This document shows positions 9,072 to 17,020 of a DNA stretch of 64,000 nt, piece after piece. Position numbers and translations under genes: made by a program. Each line of letters starts with the position of its first letter. Positions within the stretch are counted from its first letter, which is position 1. Origin of the DNA: an uncultured Muribaculaceae bacterium (GTDB lineage Bacteria; Bacteroidota; Bacteroidia; Bacteroidales; Muribaculaceae). Under the pieces are notes generated by a model. It had not been told where the DNA came from. It saw nothing but the letters and a program-made list of their open reading frames with translations, and ran no database searches. The stretch spans positions 310,001-374,000 of the forward strand of contig CAUBJF010000003.1 in the NCBI GenBank assembly GCA_958436175.1, given 5' to 3'.

Positions 9072-9938
9072 ATGGATATAGACGCAATCAAAGGAATATC
9101 ACTTGTGGATTTCCTGCACCGCCTCGGCTACGATCCGACCGGACGCGACAGTAAGGGCCTGTGGTTCTATGCCCCGTACCGCAACGAGCGAAAGCCATCG
9201 TTCCATGTCAACCCGTGCAAAAATGTATGGTTCGATTTCGGTACAGGCGAAGGCGGCGACATCTTCACGCTCGCCGGGGTAATGTCAGGCAAGAGCGATT
9301 TTGTTGAGCAGGCACGGTACATCGCCGAAAAGATGGATATGCCCGTGGCAGAGCCTTACAAACCCGTGCCATTTGTCGAGGAACCGACATTTGAAAATGT
9401 GGAAATATCCCGGCTGGAGTCGCCCGCGTTGCTACGCTATCTGGCAGAGCGCGGCATACCGAAAGAGATTGCACAACGCTATTGCGTGCAGGTGGACTAT
9501 GAGTTGCACGGCAAAAGGTATTATGCTATCGGCTTAGAGAACAACGCCCACGGCTACGAGCTGCGCAATCCATTCTTCAAGGGTAGCTATCCGCCAAAGA
9601 ACATAACACGAATATCCGGCGGGAATCCGCGCTGCAACGTGTTCGAGGGCTTCATGGACTTTCTTTCGGCTGAACACCTCGGCTACAACGACGGCAACGA
9701 CAGCGTTGTGCTTAACTCCGTGGCTAATGTCGGCAAGGCAATCCCGGCTCTTGCGGATTACCCGCTGATACTGTGCTATCTCGACAACGATACTGCCGGG
9801 CGTGCCGCAGTCGCCAGACTGCGCCGCGAGTTCGGCGACAGAGTGAGCGACAAATCCGCGCTATATCCCGACCACAAGGATCTGAACGACTACCTGCAAT
9901 CGCTCACACCCAAGAAAACATCAAGACTCAAACTCTAA
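9072..9938 (+). CDS. traP: TraP DNA primase (CHC2-like plus Toprim)
   Basis: This encodes 288 residues. Residues 1-75 form a CHC2-like domain (KPSFHVNPCKNVWFDFGTGEGGD) with the zinc ligands largely missing, as usual for this family. Residues 185-270 form a Toprim domain with the conserved Glu192 (NVFEGFMDFLSA) and the acidic pair Asp238/Asp240 (CYLDNDTAGR), which bind metal for primer synthesis. The likely role is priming the complementary strand after conjugative transfer. It is shorter than chromosomal DnaG and lacks the helicase-binding domain. Confidence 0.92.
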   Translation: MDIDAIKGISLVDFLHRLGYDPTGRDSKGLWFYAPYRNERKPSFHVNPCKNVWFDFGTGEGGDIFTLAGVMSGKSDFVEQARYIAEKMDMPVAEPYKPVPFVEEPTFENVEISRLESPALLRYLAERGIPKEIAQRYCVQVDYELHGKRYYAIGLENNAHGYELRNPFFKGSYPPKNITRISGGNPRCNVFEGFMDFLSAEHLGYNDGNDSVVLNSVANVGKAIPALADYPLILCYLDNDTAGRAAVARLRREFGDRVSDKSALYPDHKDLNDYLQSLTPKKTSRLKL

Positions 9939-9953
9939 AAACCAGACACGAAA

Positions 9954-10463
9954 ATGAAAAAATCCAATAAAAAATCATTCGGCTTAATCGCCGTCCTCTC
10001 CCTCGTAATCGCTGCCGTGTGCAGCCTCGCATCCTGTTCAGACGACCTCGATGTGCAGCAGTCCTATCCGTTCACGGTCGAAGTGATGCCCTACGCTGAC
10101 AAAATCACGCAGGGGCAGACCGTGGAGCTGCGCTTTGAGATAAAGCCGGAGGGCAACTACTCCAACACCCTCTATACCATCCGCTATTTCCAGTATGACG
10201 GTCAGGGTACCCTCAAACTCGTTGATGGTCCAGTGCTGGTCAACAATGACCGCGTGCTTCTGGAGAGCAAGACCTTCCGCCTCAACTACACCGCCCGGAC
10301 TTCGGAGGCTCACAAGTTCCTTGTCGTAATCGAGGACAACTTCGGCTCTACACCGTGGGAGCAGACCTTCGAGTTCAACGGCAAGAGCGGCGACGATGAC
10401 GGCGGCGAGATTCCCGGCATCATCGGACCGATTGTAGGACCCGTAACCCCGATCATCCGATGA
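9954..10463 (+). CDS. traQ: TraQ lipoprotein (DUF3872)
   Basis: This encodes 169 residues with a lipoprotein signal (LASCSDD, lipid Cys near residue 26). The mature protein is an Ig-like beta domain (FTVEVMPYADKITQGQTVELRFEIKPEGNY ... IRYFQYDGQGTL) followed by a Gly/Pro-rich tail (GGEIPGIIGPIVGPVTPI). It matches the DUF3872/TraQ family. Its stop overlaps the lysozyme start by four bases. It is presumably a periplasmic or outer-membrane lipoprotein of the mating apparatus. Confidence 0.88.
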   Translation: MKKSNKKSFGLIAVLSLVIAAVCSLASCSDDLDVQQSYPFTVEVMPYADKITQGQTVELRFEIKPEGNYSNTLYTIRYFQYDGQGTLKLVDGPVLVNNDRVLLESKTFRLNYTARTSEAHKFLVVIEDNFGSTPWEQTFEFNGKSGDDDGGEIPGIIGPIVGPVTPIIR

Positions 10464-10951
10464 AAAAAATCCTGATATTCTTAATGGCGATAGTGGCCGT
10501 CACGGTCACTTCGCCGGCTTTCGCCGCAAAGCGAAGTATCATGGAACTGCCGCTCTTTGAGCGGGCAGTTCTGATAATCAAGAAATTCGAGACACTCCAC
10601 AAACCGAAGCACTGGCCCTACGTTGGCTACGGTCATCAGGTACAACCGGGTGAACCATATCGCCGAGGCGTCCAGTTGACCGAGTCACAAGCCGATGCCT
10701 TGCTCCGCAAAGACCTCGCCAAATTCTGCGCCATGTATTCCAAATATGGCAAGGACTCCGTTCTTCTCGGCGCACTCGCCTACAACTGCGGCCCCGGCGT
10801 CGTCAACAAATCCTCCGTCTTGAAGAAACTGAAAGTCGGCAACCGCGACATCTTCAAGTCCTACGTTTCCCACTGCCGCTACAAAGGCAAGAAACATAAA
10901 GGCTTATACACCCGCAGGCTGACCGAAATAGCACTTTTGTTTGTTAGATAA
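10460..10951 (+). CDS. GH24 lysozyme-type muramidase of the conjugation operon
   Basis: This encodes 163 residues with a signal peptide (1-22, ending AFA). The phage-lysozyme pattern is present: catalytic Glu44 in KKFETLHK, then VGYGHQ (55-60), then a helical region with LGALAYNCGPGVV. It would cut peptidoglycan locally so that the mating channel can cross the wall, the role of specialised transglycosylases or lysozymes in other secretion systems. It is the last gene of the forward tra operon and is followed by a hairpin. Confidence 0.9.
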   Translation: MKKILIFLMAIVAVTVTSPAFAAKRSIMELPLFERAVLIIKKFETLHKPKHWPYVGYGHQVQPGEPYRRGVQLTESQADALLRKDLAKFCAMYSKYGKDSVLLGALAYNCGPGVVNKSSVLKKLKVGNRDIFKSYVSHCRYKGKKHKGLYTRRLTEIALLFVR

Positions 10952-10962
10952 GATAACCTGCA

Positions 10963-10997
10963 CAATAGGATATGCTCCATCGGGGTATATCCTATTG
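10963..10997 (+). terminator. Hairpin at end of tra operon
   Basis: An 11-bp perfect inverted repeat (CAATAGGATAT at 10963-10973, ATATCCTATTG at 10987-10997) with a 13-base loop starts 12 bases after the lysozyme stop. A long U-run is missing, so termination is likely but not certain. It separates the forward tra operon from the minus-strand cargo genes and could serve both directions. Confidence 0.6.
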
Positions 10998-11015
10998 TTG
11001 CATAATACTCCATAA

Positions 11016-11369
11016 CTATTTATTGCGATGGAGTATTAACTTATTGCGAATGAGAAGAGTGTAAATCAGTATCGCAAATGAATGGACGGTGTTTAGGAGA
11101 ACCGCATAAAACCACCATGTCATTCCAGCTCCGTATCGACTGTTAAAGACAAGATTGTAAGCCAATATCGCATTATAGACAATCATCACAATCAGATTGC
11201 CATAAGCAACTCTCGGTCTTGCCCTATGACATATCCAAGTAGATAACAGTGACAACGCATAAGCTCCGCCAAGCATTGCCGTATCTTCACTCCAACTTTC
11301 GGACAAGCAACACCCGACAATGAGAACGAGCATCACTCCCCACGCTATCCAAAATCGTTTATCTGTCAT
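11016..11369 (-). CDS. Multi-pass membrane protein of unknown function
   Basis: This encodes 117 residues with about four hydrophobic segments (MLVLIVGCCL, GGAYALSLLSTWIC, NLIVMIVYNAILAYNLVF, WWFYAVLLNTVHSFAILIYTLLI). It ends close behind the tra operon on the opposite strand and starts four bases after the stop of the next upstream (higher-coordinate) gene. No family is recognised. Base composition is lower in GC than the tra genes, suggesting separate ancestry as cargo. Confidence 0.65.
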   Translation of the reverse strand: MTDKRFWIAWGVMLVLIVGCCLSESWSEDTAMLGGAYALSLLSTWICHRARPRVAYGNLIVMIVYNAILAYNLVFNSRYGAGMTWWFYAVLLNTVHSFAILIYTLLIRNKLILHRNK

Positions 11370-11373
11370 TGTT

Positions 11374-12029
11374 TTATACTATGGGATAATGTTGCTCCAT
11401 GACATTGATTATCTCATCAAGCCGTGAGATGTAGTCCATTATGTTTGGCTCATGTCTATCTGCCATTTTGTGGACTTGCGCCAATACTAATGCTTTGACA
11501 GCGGCGTAATCTTTAGGAGAAACCATGCGTGTTAACGTAAGATATATGAACGCCCAGTCAGCCCCGACATCAGGCAATGCCCGTTTGCCCCCCCCAATAT
11601 GGGTATTATCACTCTGTCGTACATATCGCTTAACGAGTTGTACGAAGAAAATACAATATCGGAACACTCGGAAAGTGAATCACGGAGTGTTGTGTAGTCC
11701 TGCTCGAATGTTGATTCTGTAATCCTAAATTTATCTTGTCGACCAAGCATATTTCCGGTAAATCCGATAGATGGATTATCCTGCTGGTCTTGCGATGATT
11801 TGACGTTATACGGCTCAAACCATTTCAATAGAATATCGAAACGAACCATATAGATAGGATAGACTATAAGCACACCCTCCTTACTCCAATGATCTAATTC
11901 AATGTGCCGTCGCAAATCTCCTTCTTGTTGAATGAAAGAAGAATCACGCTTACGGAACTTAAAGCCTTTGAGAAAAGGCTCTGTCTTTAGTTGCTCAACA
12001 GCAAGCTGAAACAGCTCTTTATTTGTCAT
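11374..12029 (-). pseudogene. Split cargo gene: frame broken at a G8 run
   Basis: Two minus-strand frames belong together. The first starts at 12029 (MTNKELFQLAVEQLKTEPFLKGFKFRKRDSS) and stays in frame to YDRVIIPILGG near 11590. The second continues in another frame from GGGKRALPDVGADWAFIYL to the stop at 11374. The switch point is a run of eight C on the plus strand (11588-11595), G8 in the coding sense; nine Gs would restore one 218-residue protein. As read, the first frame ends early at 11532. This may be slippage-based on/off switching, decay or a sequencing error. The N-terminal block resembles small immunity-type proteins of the DUF4304 kind, only weakly. Confidence 0.7.
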
Positions 12030-12032
12030 GTG

Positions 12033-12431
12033 TCATATATAGTTTTCAAGTTCAACGGCTAAATCCTCCGCAAAAGTATTTACTCCTACAATTTTACCTC
12101 TATCATCCTCCGAAACAGGAAACACACAAATTGACATTCCATTCTCACAAAGAGAATCAACCAGCTCATCTGCGAATCTTTCAAGACTAAATCTAACAGC
12201 CGTGCATCCATCTTCATTGTCGGATACCGAAATATAGTTCTCTGCATATTCCTGAAACGGCCAGAGAAGAAGCATATTCAGTCCTTTGTCATGGAAGCTA
12301 ATAAAGTTTTCTTCTTTTGTAGCCAAAACCCATAGACAGTCATTATCCGCTATCCGTTTTAGAGAGTAACGGTATCTAATATCTTGGCTTTTGCCCTGCA
12401 CTGCATTTATCTCCTTTTCGGTCAGTTTCAT
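12033..12431 (-). CDS. DUF2750-like protein
   Basis: This encodes 132 residues. The pattern RYSLKRIADNDCLWVLATKEENFISFHDKGLNMLLLWPFQEYAENYI fits the DUF2750 family (a motif of Trp, then WP-x-x-EYA). Function is unknown; such proteins are often found beside toxin or immunity genes, which agrees with its neighbours. It overlaps the upstream secreted-protein gene by four bases and sits three bases before the split gene, so the three are one transcript. Confidence 0.68.
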   Translation of the reverse strand: MKLTEKEINAVQGKSQDIRYRYSLKRIADNDCLWVLATKEENFISFHDKGLNMLLLWPFQEYAENYISVSDNEDGCTAVRFSLERFADELVDSLCENGMSICVFPVSEDDRGKIVGVNTFAEDLAVELENYI

Positions 12432-13510
12432 TTTTCACCTCCTTTCTTTCGATTCCTTACTGAGTGCTTCGGAGCTGGCCTGACAGCGTCATTCGGCATA
12501 ATATTTTCAAGCATATATCTGAATATGCAATTGTTATCCTGTTCTAATAAATTATCTATCGTCAGTTTGTCGTGAGGAAGTATAAAGTTTAAGTAAACCG
12601 ACTTCCCTGAGCTTCTGACATCATAACTCTCTTTCTCATCATCATTAACGGTAATGACGACATTTACATAGGAAACCGATGCCTGTTCCTGCCATTTTAC
12701 AAGAGCCTTGCAAAAATCAATGAATATGGAATCCGTTGCGTTATCCACGTAAATCGGTGTCGAATCGCCGCTTAAAGTGTCTTCTATATAATCCGCAGGG
12801 CAGGACATAAAGGCATTAAACTGAAAATCATCTGTCAGAGGACTTCTTGCGCTGTATTCGATTGTAGGTTGATTGTTGCCGGTGTTGCCAGATTCTTTAT
12901 TAAAATAAAATGGAGGCAACGCCGGTGCATTTTGAAATGACAACTGAAGTTTGTCGATTGTACACCACCAGTCATCAATAAAATTCTGTAATTCTCCAGT
13001 TTGTATTGATTCTTTTAACGCCTCCACTATATTGACAAGTACACCGCAATTAGATGATTCATCTGAAGGTGACCATGTTTTCCCAATGCTGTCATTTGAT
13101 GAGATAAAATAATACATCACACCATCCAGTCCGGCAGAAAAAGTTGGCATTGCCTTTTCAACGGCAACATCGATAAGTTCGGCAAGGCTTTTGCCAAATA
13201 CAGAATCAATGGCTACTTTTACCACTGGAATCTCTTTGACATTAATACTATCAAGATAGACAATTCCATGCGGACGTTTTTCAATCAGTGTCAAACTATC
13301 ACATTTCGTTGACAAACTGATCCCATATCTATTTGAGAAAGATGGCTCAATAACTATTCCACCTTTGCGTTCCTTTGTGAGCAAAGAATAGCTATATTGT
13401 GCTAAAAACTCTCTGCTATCGTTAGCTGGGTCAAGATGACTTTGCGCCCATAGGTTACAGGAAGAAGCAAAGCCAACACACAAAATCAATATCTTATAGA
13501 GTGTTGCCAT
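12428..13510 (-). CDS. Secreted protein of unknown function
   Basis: This encodes 360 residues from the ATG at 13510; a TTG two codons upstream is possible but less likely. A signal peptide covers about residues 1-23 (ILILCVGFASSCNLWAQ). The mature part has no motif I recognise; it has several Asp/Ser-rich loops and a basic C-terminus (APKHSVRNRKKGGEK). It leads a minus-strand cargo operon with a DUF2750-like gene and the split gene. A match to the promoter -7 box TAATTTTG lies only three bases upstream of the ATG. It could be an exported effector or an adhesin-like factor; no function is claimed. Confidence 0.7.
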   Translation of the reverse strand: MATLYKILILCVGFASSCNLWAQSHLDPANDSREFLAQYSYSLLTKERKGGIVIEPSFSNRYGISLSTKCDSLTLIEKRPHGIVYLDSINVKEIPVVKVAIDSVFGKSLAELIDVAVEKAMPTFSAGLDGVMYYFISSNDSIGKTWSPSDESSNCGVLVNIVEALKESIQTGELQNFIDDWWCTIDKLQLSFQNAPALPPFYFNKESGNTGNNQPTIEYSARSPLTDDFQFNAFMSCPADYIEDTLSGDSTPIYVDNATDSIFIDFCKALVKWQEQASVSYVNVVITVNDDEKESYDVRSSGKSVYLNFILPHDKLTIDNLLEQDNNCIFRYMLENIMPNDAVRPAPKHSVRNRKKGGEK

Positions 13511-13513
13511 ACG

Positions 13514-13521
13514 CAAAATTA
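13514..13521 (-). promoter_or_regulatory. TAATTTTG -7 box very close to a start codon
   Basis: The minus strand reads TAATTTTG here, an exact match to the Bacteroidales -7 element TAnnTTTG. The ATG of the secreted-protein gene begins at 13510. A transcript starting the usual few bases downstream would be leaderless or nearly so. No TTG is found at the standard distance upstream, so the match may be by chance. Confidence 0.4.
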
Positions 13522-13693
13522 CAACGAATAATCGACATCAGGTGTGACAAATGTCCCAAACGGGCTTGGAAACCACTAAAAAGGTATTGAATTGCTATCT
13601 TTGCCGCCTGTGGCGGCCGAAATTTTCAGCAAAATCAACGGAGCGACTTCATCACGAGGTCGCTCCACTTACTACATTACGACTTGGCTAATA

Positions 13694-13918
13694 TTATTCT
13701 TGGTAGTTGATTTTCTTATTCAGCCATTCATCACGGCGTTGTCTGCACTCTTTGAGAGTGGGGGCGATGCAGGAGAACAATTCTCCATCAGTGTGGCGGT
13801 AATCGTATTGATAGTGTTTCTTTCGACGTGTACGGTATCCGGTGTAAAACACCTCGTATTGTTCAGTGCCTGGAGTTGTGGTGGTGCTTACTCCGTTGGC
13901 GGTCATTTTCGTTGCCAT
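13694..13918 (-). CDS. DUF3873-type conjugative element protein
   Basis: This encodes 74 residues. The sequence MTANGVSTTTTPGTEQYEVFYTGYRTRRKKHYQYDYRHTDGELFSCIAPTLKECRQRRDEWL matches the DUF3873 family, a short protein carried almost only by Bacteroidetes conjugative elements. Function is unknown. It is the last gene of the minus-strand accessory operon after the 85-residue gene and PcfJ. The overlapping plus-strand frame at this place was rejected because this strand carries the recognisable family. Confidence 0.85.
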   Translation of the reverse strand: MATKMTANGVSTTTTPGTEQYEVFYTGYRTRRKKHYQYDYRHTDGELFSCIAPTLKECRQRRDEWLNKKINYQE

Positions 13919-13929
13919 ATCTTCAAGTT

Positions 13930-14187
13930 TTAGAATTTTACAAATATCATACGTTGTTCAAAAGTCTGTTCAGGGTCGCTGACCTTGCGTTGTTTTACCC
14001 AAAAGTGGTGTTTGCCAAAGCCATACACGAAGTATCTTTCAAGGTCGCTACGAAGGGCATATGCCGATATTGTTTCCCGCAATTCTTTTTCATCTTTCGT
14101 AAGCAATATGCGGTTTATCAGTTCAAGGACTGTTTCACGCACCTTGTTGTCAAAATCAAATATAAGACTTTCAATTATTACATTCAT
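13930..14187 (-). CDS. Small element-encoded protein, function unknown
   Basis: This encodes 85 residues, mostly helical, with the pattern LIFDFDNKVRETVLELINRILLTKDEKELRETISAYALRSDLERYFVYGFGKHHFWVKQRKV. It sits between PcfJ and DUF3873 genes, in line with the conserved accessory operon of these elements. No domain name is recognised. Spacing to neighbours (11 and 54 bases) and shared strand support a real gene. Confidence 0.7.
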   Translation of the reverse strand: MNVIIESLIFDFDNKVRETVLELINRILLTKDEKELRETISAYALRSDLERYFVYGFGKHHFWVKQRKVSDPEQTFEQRMIFVKF

Positions 14188-14241
14188 AATGGGTGGGGAT
14201 TATGACCACCGCCATATTTCGGGCGGTGGTCGGGTTAGACA

Positions 14242-15552
14242 TTAGGCGGTCATTCTCTCTTTGATGAGTCGAGTGTTTGAGTTCACAAGGTCGATGATGC
14301 GGTCGTGGTATTCGGTGTCCTTGTTATATTTGCCGTGGCACTGTACCACTTTGAAGGTCTGCAAGTCAACCTCTACCGTCTCTATTATGGTATCGCCAAT
14401 CCTTGCCGACAATACCAGCGTGTTCTTTTTGAGGTAATAGGAAGATGAGAATACACAGATGTGCTGTGTGTTACCCTCCTGGCAGTATTCCTCTATGCTC
14501 TCAAGCACCTTCACCGATATTTCGTTGTCGGAGATTACCAGACCGAAGAATTTGGATTTTAGAGCCTTGAACTGTTCCTCGTTCTCTTTCTCCCGGAGCA
14601 GTCTTGCCTCAGTTCTTCTGCGCTCGGCTTCCTCACGCTCCCGTCTGCGTCTGTCCTCTATAATTCGGCTCAATCTGTCGTGCGCCTCTATGAAATCTTC
14701 GGGGCAGATGTTCTTGGGATTGCGGAGGTCTTTGCCGATGTTCTTCAGCATCCGCAGATAGTCGCACCACATTCCGATGTTGTTGATATGGTAGCGGTGG
14801 CGTTTGGCGATAAGGTACGATGCCCAAAATTCATTCGCATTGTCGGGATTGGCGAGAAAGTATTTCATTTTCTCAATCTCTCCGGCTTTCATCAGCGTCT
14901 CCATTCTTGGGTCGGCAAGGAGAGCCTTGAAAAGTCGGACGGGGGATAATCCATAGAAATCACCCTTGAAGCCGTTGCGTTTGAGTTGGGGTATGACCGA
15001 CATTCTCGGATAGACCTCGCTCCATGCGACAACATCATCATACAGAGGGTTGCGCGGGCGTATCTCCATGTCGCTCCAATAAGACCAGCAGTCGCAGTAA
15101 TGGAAGGTAAATCCACGGAGCAGAGCCATGTCGGTAACTTTGCCTTCCGGAGAAATCCACCTTTGCACGACCTCCTGACAATAGAGTTGTCTGACCTCTC
15201 CCTTACGGCTTTCGCTCGTTATCTGCGACACACGGATTACTTGAAAACCCTTGTGTGCTGTTATGACGCTGAAATATGCGGTTTCCTTATGGGTGCGTTT
15301 GCGGGTGTCCTTCACTTTCAGTTCAGTTCCGCAGTGAGGGCATTTGCAACCTGCGACAGTGTCGCAAAGATTGCCTTTCTCGCCTTTCCAAACGTGTCCG
15401 CAGTCGGAGCAGGTCATTGTTCCGCTATTGGTGCGGTAGGCGAAATGCTCAAAGCAGTGGCGGTATGCCCATTTCTCTTGTGTCGCGGTTATGGGTCGCA
15501 GTGTGGCGGATAGTCTTGCCACTTGCTTTTGTAATGCTGTCTTGGGTTTCAT
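14242..15552 (-). CDS. PcfJ-like protein
   Basis: This encodes 436 residues. The N-terminal part has two CxxC pairs (TCSDCGHVWKG and CKCPHCGTEL, about residues 48-80), suggesting a zinc ribbon, then a PcfJ-type region (FHYCDCWSYWSDMEI; YPRMSVIPQLKRNGFKGDFYGLSP) and a charged coiled-coil stretch (about 300-345, Arg/Glu-rich). PcfJ was named for the enterococcal pCF10 plasmid, where it lies in the conjugation region; its exact role is not known. It is paired with PcfK 12 bases upstream. Confidence 0.85.
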   Translation of the reverse strand: MKPKTALQKQVARLSATLRPITATQEKWAYRHCFEHFAYRTNSGTMTCSDCGHVWKGEKGNLCDTVAGCKCPHCGTELKVKDTRKRTHKETAYFSVITAHKGFQVIRVSQITSESRKGEVRQLYCQEVVQRWISPEGKVTDMALLRGFTFHYCDCWSYWSDMEIRPRNPLYDDVVAWSEVYPRMSVIPQLKRNGFKGDFYGLSPVRLFKALLADPRMETLMKAGEIEKMKYFLANPDNANEFWASYLIAKRHRYHINNIGMWCDYLRMLKNIGKDLRNPKNICPEDFIEAHDRLSRIIEDRRRREREEAERRRTEARLLREKENEEQFKALKSKFFGLVISDNEISVKVLESIEEYCQEGNTQHICVFSSSYYLKKNTLVLSARIGDTIIETVEVDLQTFKVVQCHGKYNKDTEYHDRIIDLVNSNTRLIKERMTA

Positions 15553-15564
15553 AGCCGTAATGTT

Positions 15565-16005
15565 TTAGAGGTCAAAAAGACTGGGTTGTGCGATTTGGGG
15601 ATTGTTCTCGGTGGTTTTCTTTTCGGTGGTCTTGGGTCTGCGCATTTTAGCCATTTCCTCATCACGGAGTTTGTTGATGGCGTCCTGCCGTGCCTGTTCC
15701 TTTTCTTCCTCGGTGAGTTCTATCGTATGGTTTACCACCACTTTGCAGTTTATTGGGTTGCCGACCTCAATCTCGCTTTCCTCCCAATAATGGACTGCCA
15801 TTCCGAAGATTTCATCATCGGCAAAGCCGTTGCAACCGCTTTTCTGCACTTGGTTGATGATGTATGTAACGCAGTCCTCTACCGATTTAGAGGGGTTCGC
15901 AAAGCGGATAGCGAACAGAGCGTCATTGTCGGCTCTCTTTTCAAGATAAGCCTTGATTGTGTCGCTGAAGGCTCGTGTGCCTCGGTTTTCTTTTGTGGTT
16001 GCCAT
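15565..16005 (-). CDS. PcfK-like protein
   Basis: This encodes 146 residues from the ATG at 16005; an ATG 11 codons upstream is possible, but the family begins with MATTK. The pattern SKSVEDCVTYIINQVQKSGCNGFADDEIFGMAVHYWEESEIEVG is typical of PcfK, followed by a charged region (LTEEEKEQARQDAINKLRDEEMAK). The C-terminus ends PSLFDL, a short motif resembling the beta-clamp-binding (QxxLF-type) tail, which could tie it to replication. This last point is an inference. Confidence 0.87.
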   Translation of the reverse strand: MATTKENRGTRAFSDTIKAYLEKRADNDALFAIRFANPSKSVEDCVTYIINQVQKSGCNGFADDEIFGMAVHYWEESEIEVGNPINCKVVVNHTIELTEEEKEQARQDAINKLRDEEMAKMRRPKTTEKKTTENNPQIAQPSLFDL

Positions 16006-16019
16006 AGTCGTAAATATTT

Positions 16020-16271
16020 TCAGAGTGTTAAAATCCAATAGATTACTCCGATTGCGGTAAGGATTGAAATGAGCCAGCCTATTCCCCTAAGTATGGGTCT
16101 TGCTATCGCCCACAACGCTATCCCGATAACCGCCCCGATGATGATTGCCACCGCCTTGACCGCCTTTGTGATTATGCGGTAATGAAAGGAGGATTGGCGA
16201 GCTTGCCTTGACCTAATATCTTTATGTTTTCCTGTGGCATTCATATCGGTGGGAGCTTTTTTTTTAACCAT
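16020..16271 (-). CDS. Small membrane protein upstream of PcfK
   Basis: This encodes 83 residues from the ATG at 16271. The N-terminal 35 residues are basic (MVKKKAPTDMNATGKHKDIR); the remainder forms two hydrophobic segments (AVAIIIGAVIGIALWAIARP and GIGWLISILTAIGVIYWILTL). The frame is open further upstream, but that part overlaps structured non-coding sequence and has no coding character. It lies 14 bases before PcfK on the same strand. Function is unknown. Confidence 0.62.
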   Translation of the reverse strand: MVKKKAPTDMNATGKHKDIRSRQARQSSFHYRIITKAVKAVAIIIGAVIGIALWAIARPILRGIGWLISILTAIGVIYWILTL

Positions 16272-17020
16272 GCGTCCAAAGACAGTGTGGTTGTATGAGT
16301 TGCTTGACACCTGAAAGGCGTGGGGCGGCAAAAGAGGGATGTTCGGGTCTTGACATAAAAAATACGAGCCGACGCAGGAGGTCTGGAGATTTTTTATGCC
16401 AAAGCCAAAAGAATATCCCTTCGCCACACGTTAGGTTAAGGCAAGCAGCTCGTACTGACCCACTTGTTGATGGTACGTTTTATTGAAAAGGCTCCCCCGG
16501 ATGAAAGCCCATGAAAACATAAATCGTTGCCGACCCGACGGTGGCGGCGATGGACTGGAACACTGAAAAAAGAAAAATCGGTGCAGCCCCGATAAAAAGA
16601 AGTGTGCCGCAATGACGCGGATCTGAAAGTCCCGTCATTGCGACACTGTTCTTTTCGGTGGATGCTGTTCAAGTGGTGAGTGAGGGGGCGGTCGTAAAAG
16701 TCCTTATCCGGCAATGCGTCCCGGAACACGGACGACAGCCATTCAGTCTTATGGTGACGGCAGCGTCCCCGATGCCATTCCATAAGGCGATGGCAGTTGT
16801 CGGTGTTCAGCATTGACACCATAGGCATGATGCGTTCAACTGGTGTCAGTGGACTTGTCCACCGTCACTTGTTGACGGCATATCGCCGCAGACACGGAAG
16901 ACCGCCCCGTCTCTCACCGCTTTCTCATTAATAATAACAGCTACCAGCAACATTATAGCGTGGCAAATCGTTGTTATATGAAAAAGATTTAGTAACTTTG
17001 CCACACAAAACAATCATGAT
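16272..17020 (+). other. Hairpin-rich non-coding region of the element (possible oriT)
   Basis: No convincing gene is seen in these 750 bases; the open frames lack any family signal. The region contains a 10-bp inverted repeat (CGCAATGACG, 16608-16617, with CGTCATTGCG, 16633-16642) whose arms extend by GTGT/ACAC. Farther on are three adjoining hairpins: TGACACCA/TGGTGTCA (16814-16821/16841-16848), GTGGAC-TT-GTCCAC (16849-16862) and CCGTCA-CTTGT-TGACGG (16862-16878). Such dense dyads at the junction of divergent operons are typical of transfer origins or control regions. No relaxase gene lies in the window to support oriT directly. Confidence 0.45.
16960..17004 (+). promoter_or_regulatory. Promoter and likely operator of the XRE-ImmA-PIN operon
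   Basis: A TTG at 16971-16973 and TAACTTTG at 16993-17000, spaced by 19 bases, form a canonical Bacteroidales promoter. It is framed by a perfect 8-bp inverted repeat, GTGGCAAA (16960-16967) and TTTGCCAC (16997-17004), which overlaps the -7 box. An XRE repressor bound there would block transcription, so negative autoregulation, relieved by the ImmA-type protease, is a reasonable model. Confidence 0.65.

Noticed and set aside
13592..13933. Plus-strand open frame opposite the DUF3873 gene
   Set aside because: The minus strand carries a recognisable conserved family at the same place; the plus frame is its shadow.
16436..16828. Minus-strand open frame of 130 codons in the hairpin-rich region
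   Set aside because: It is rich in His, Arg and Cys with no domain pattern, overlaps the dyads and lacks a family match, so it is read as chance.
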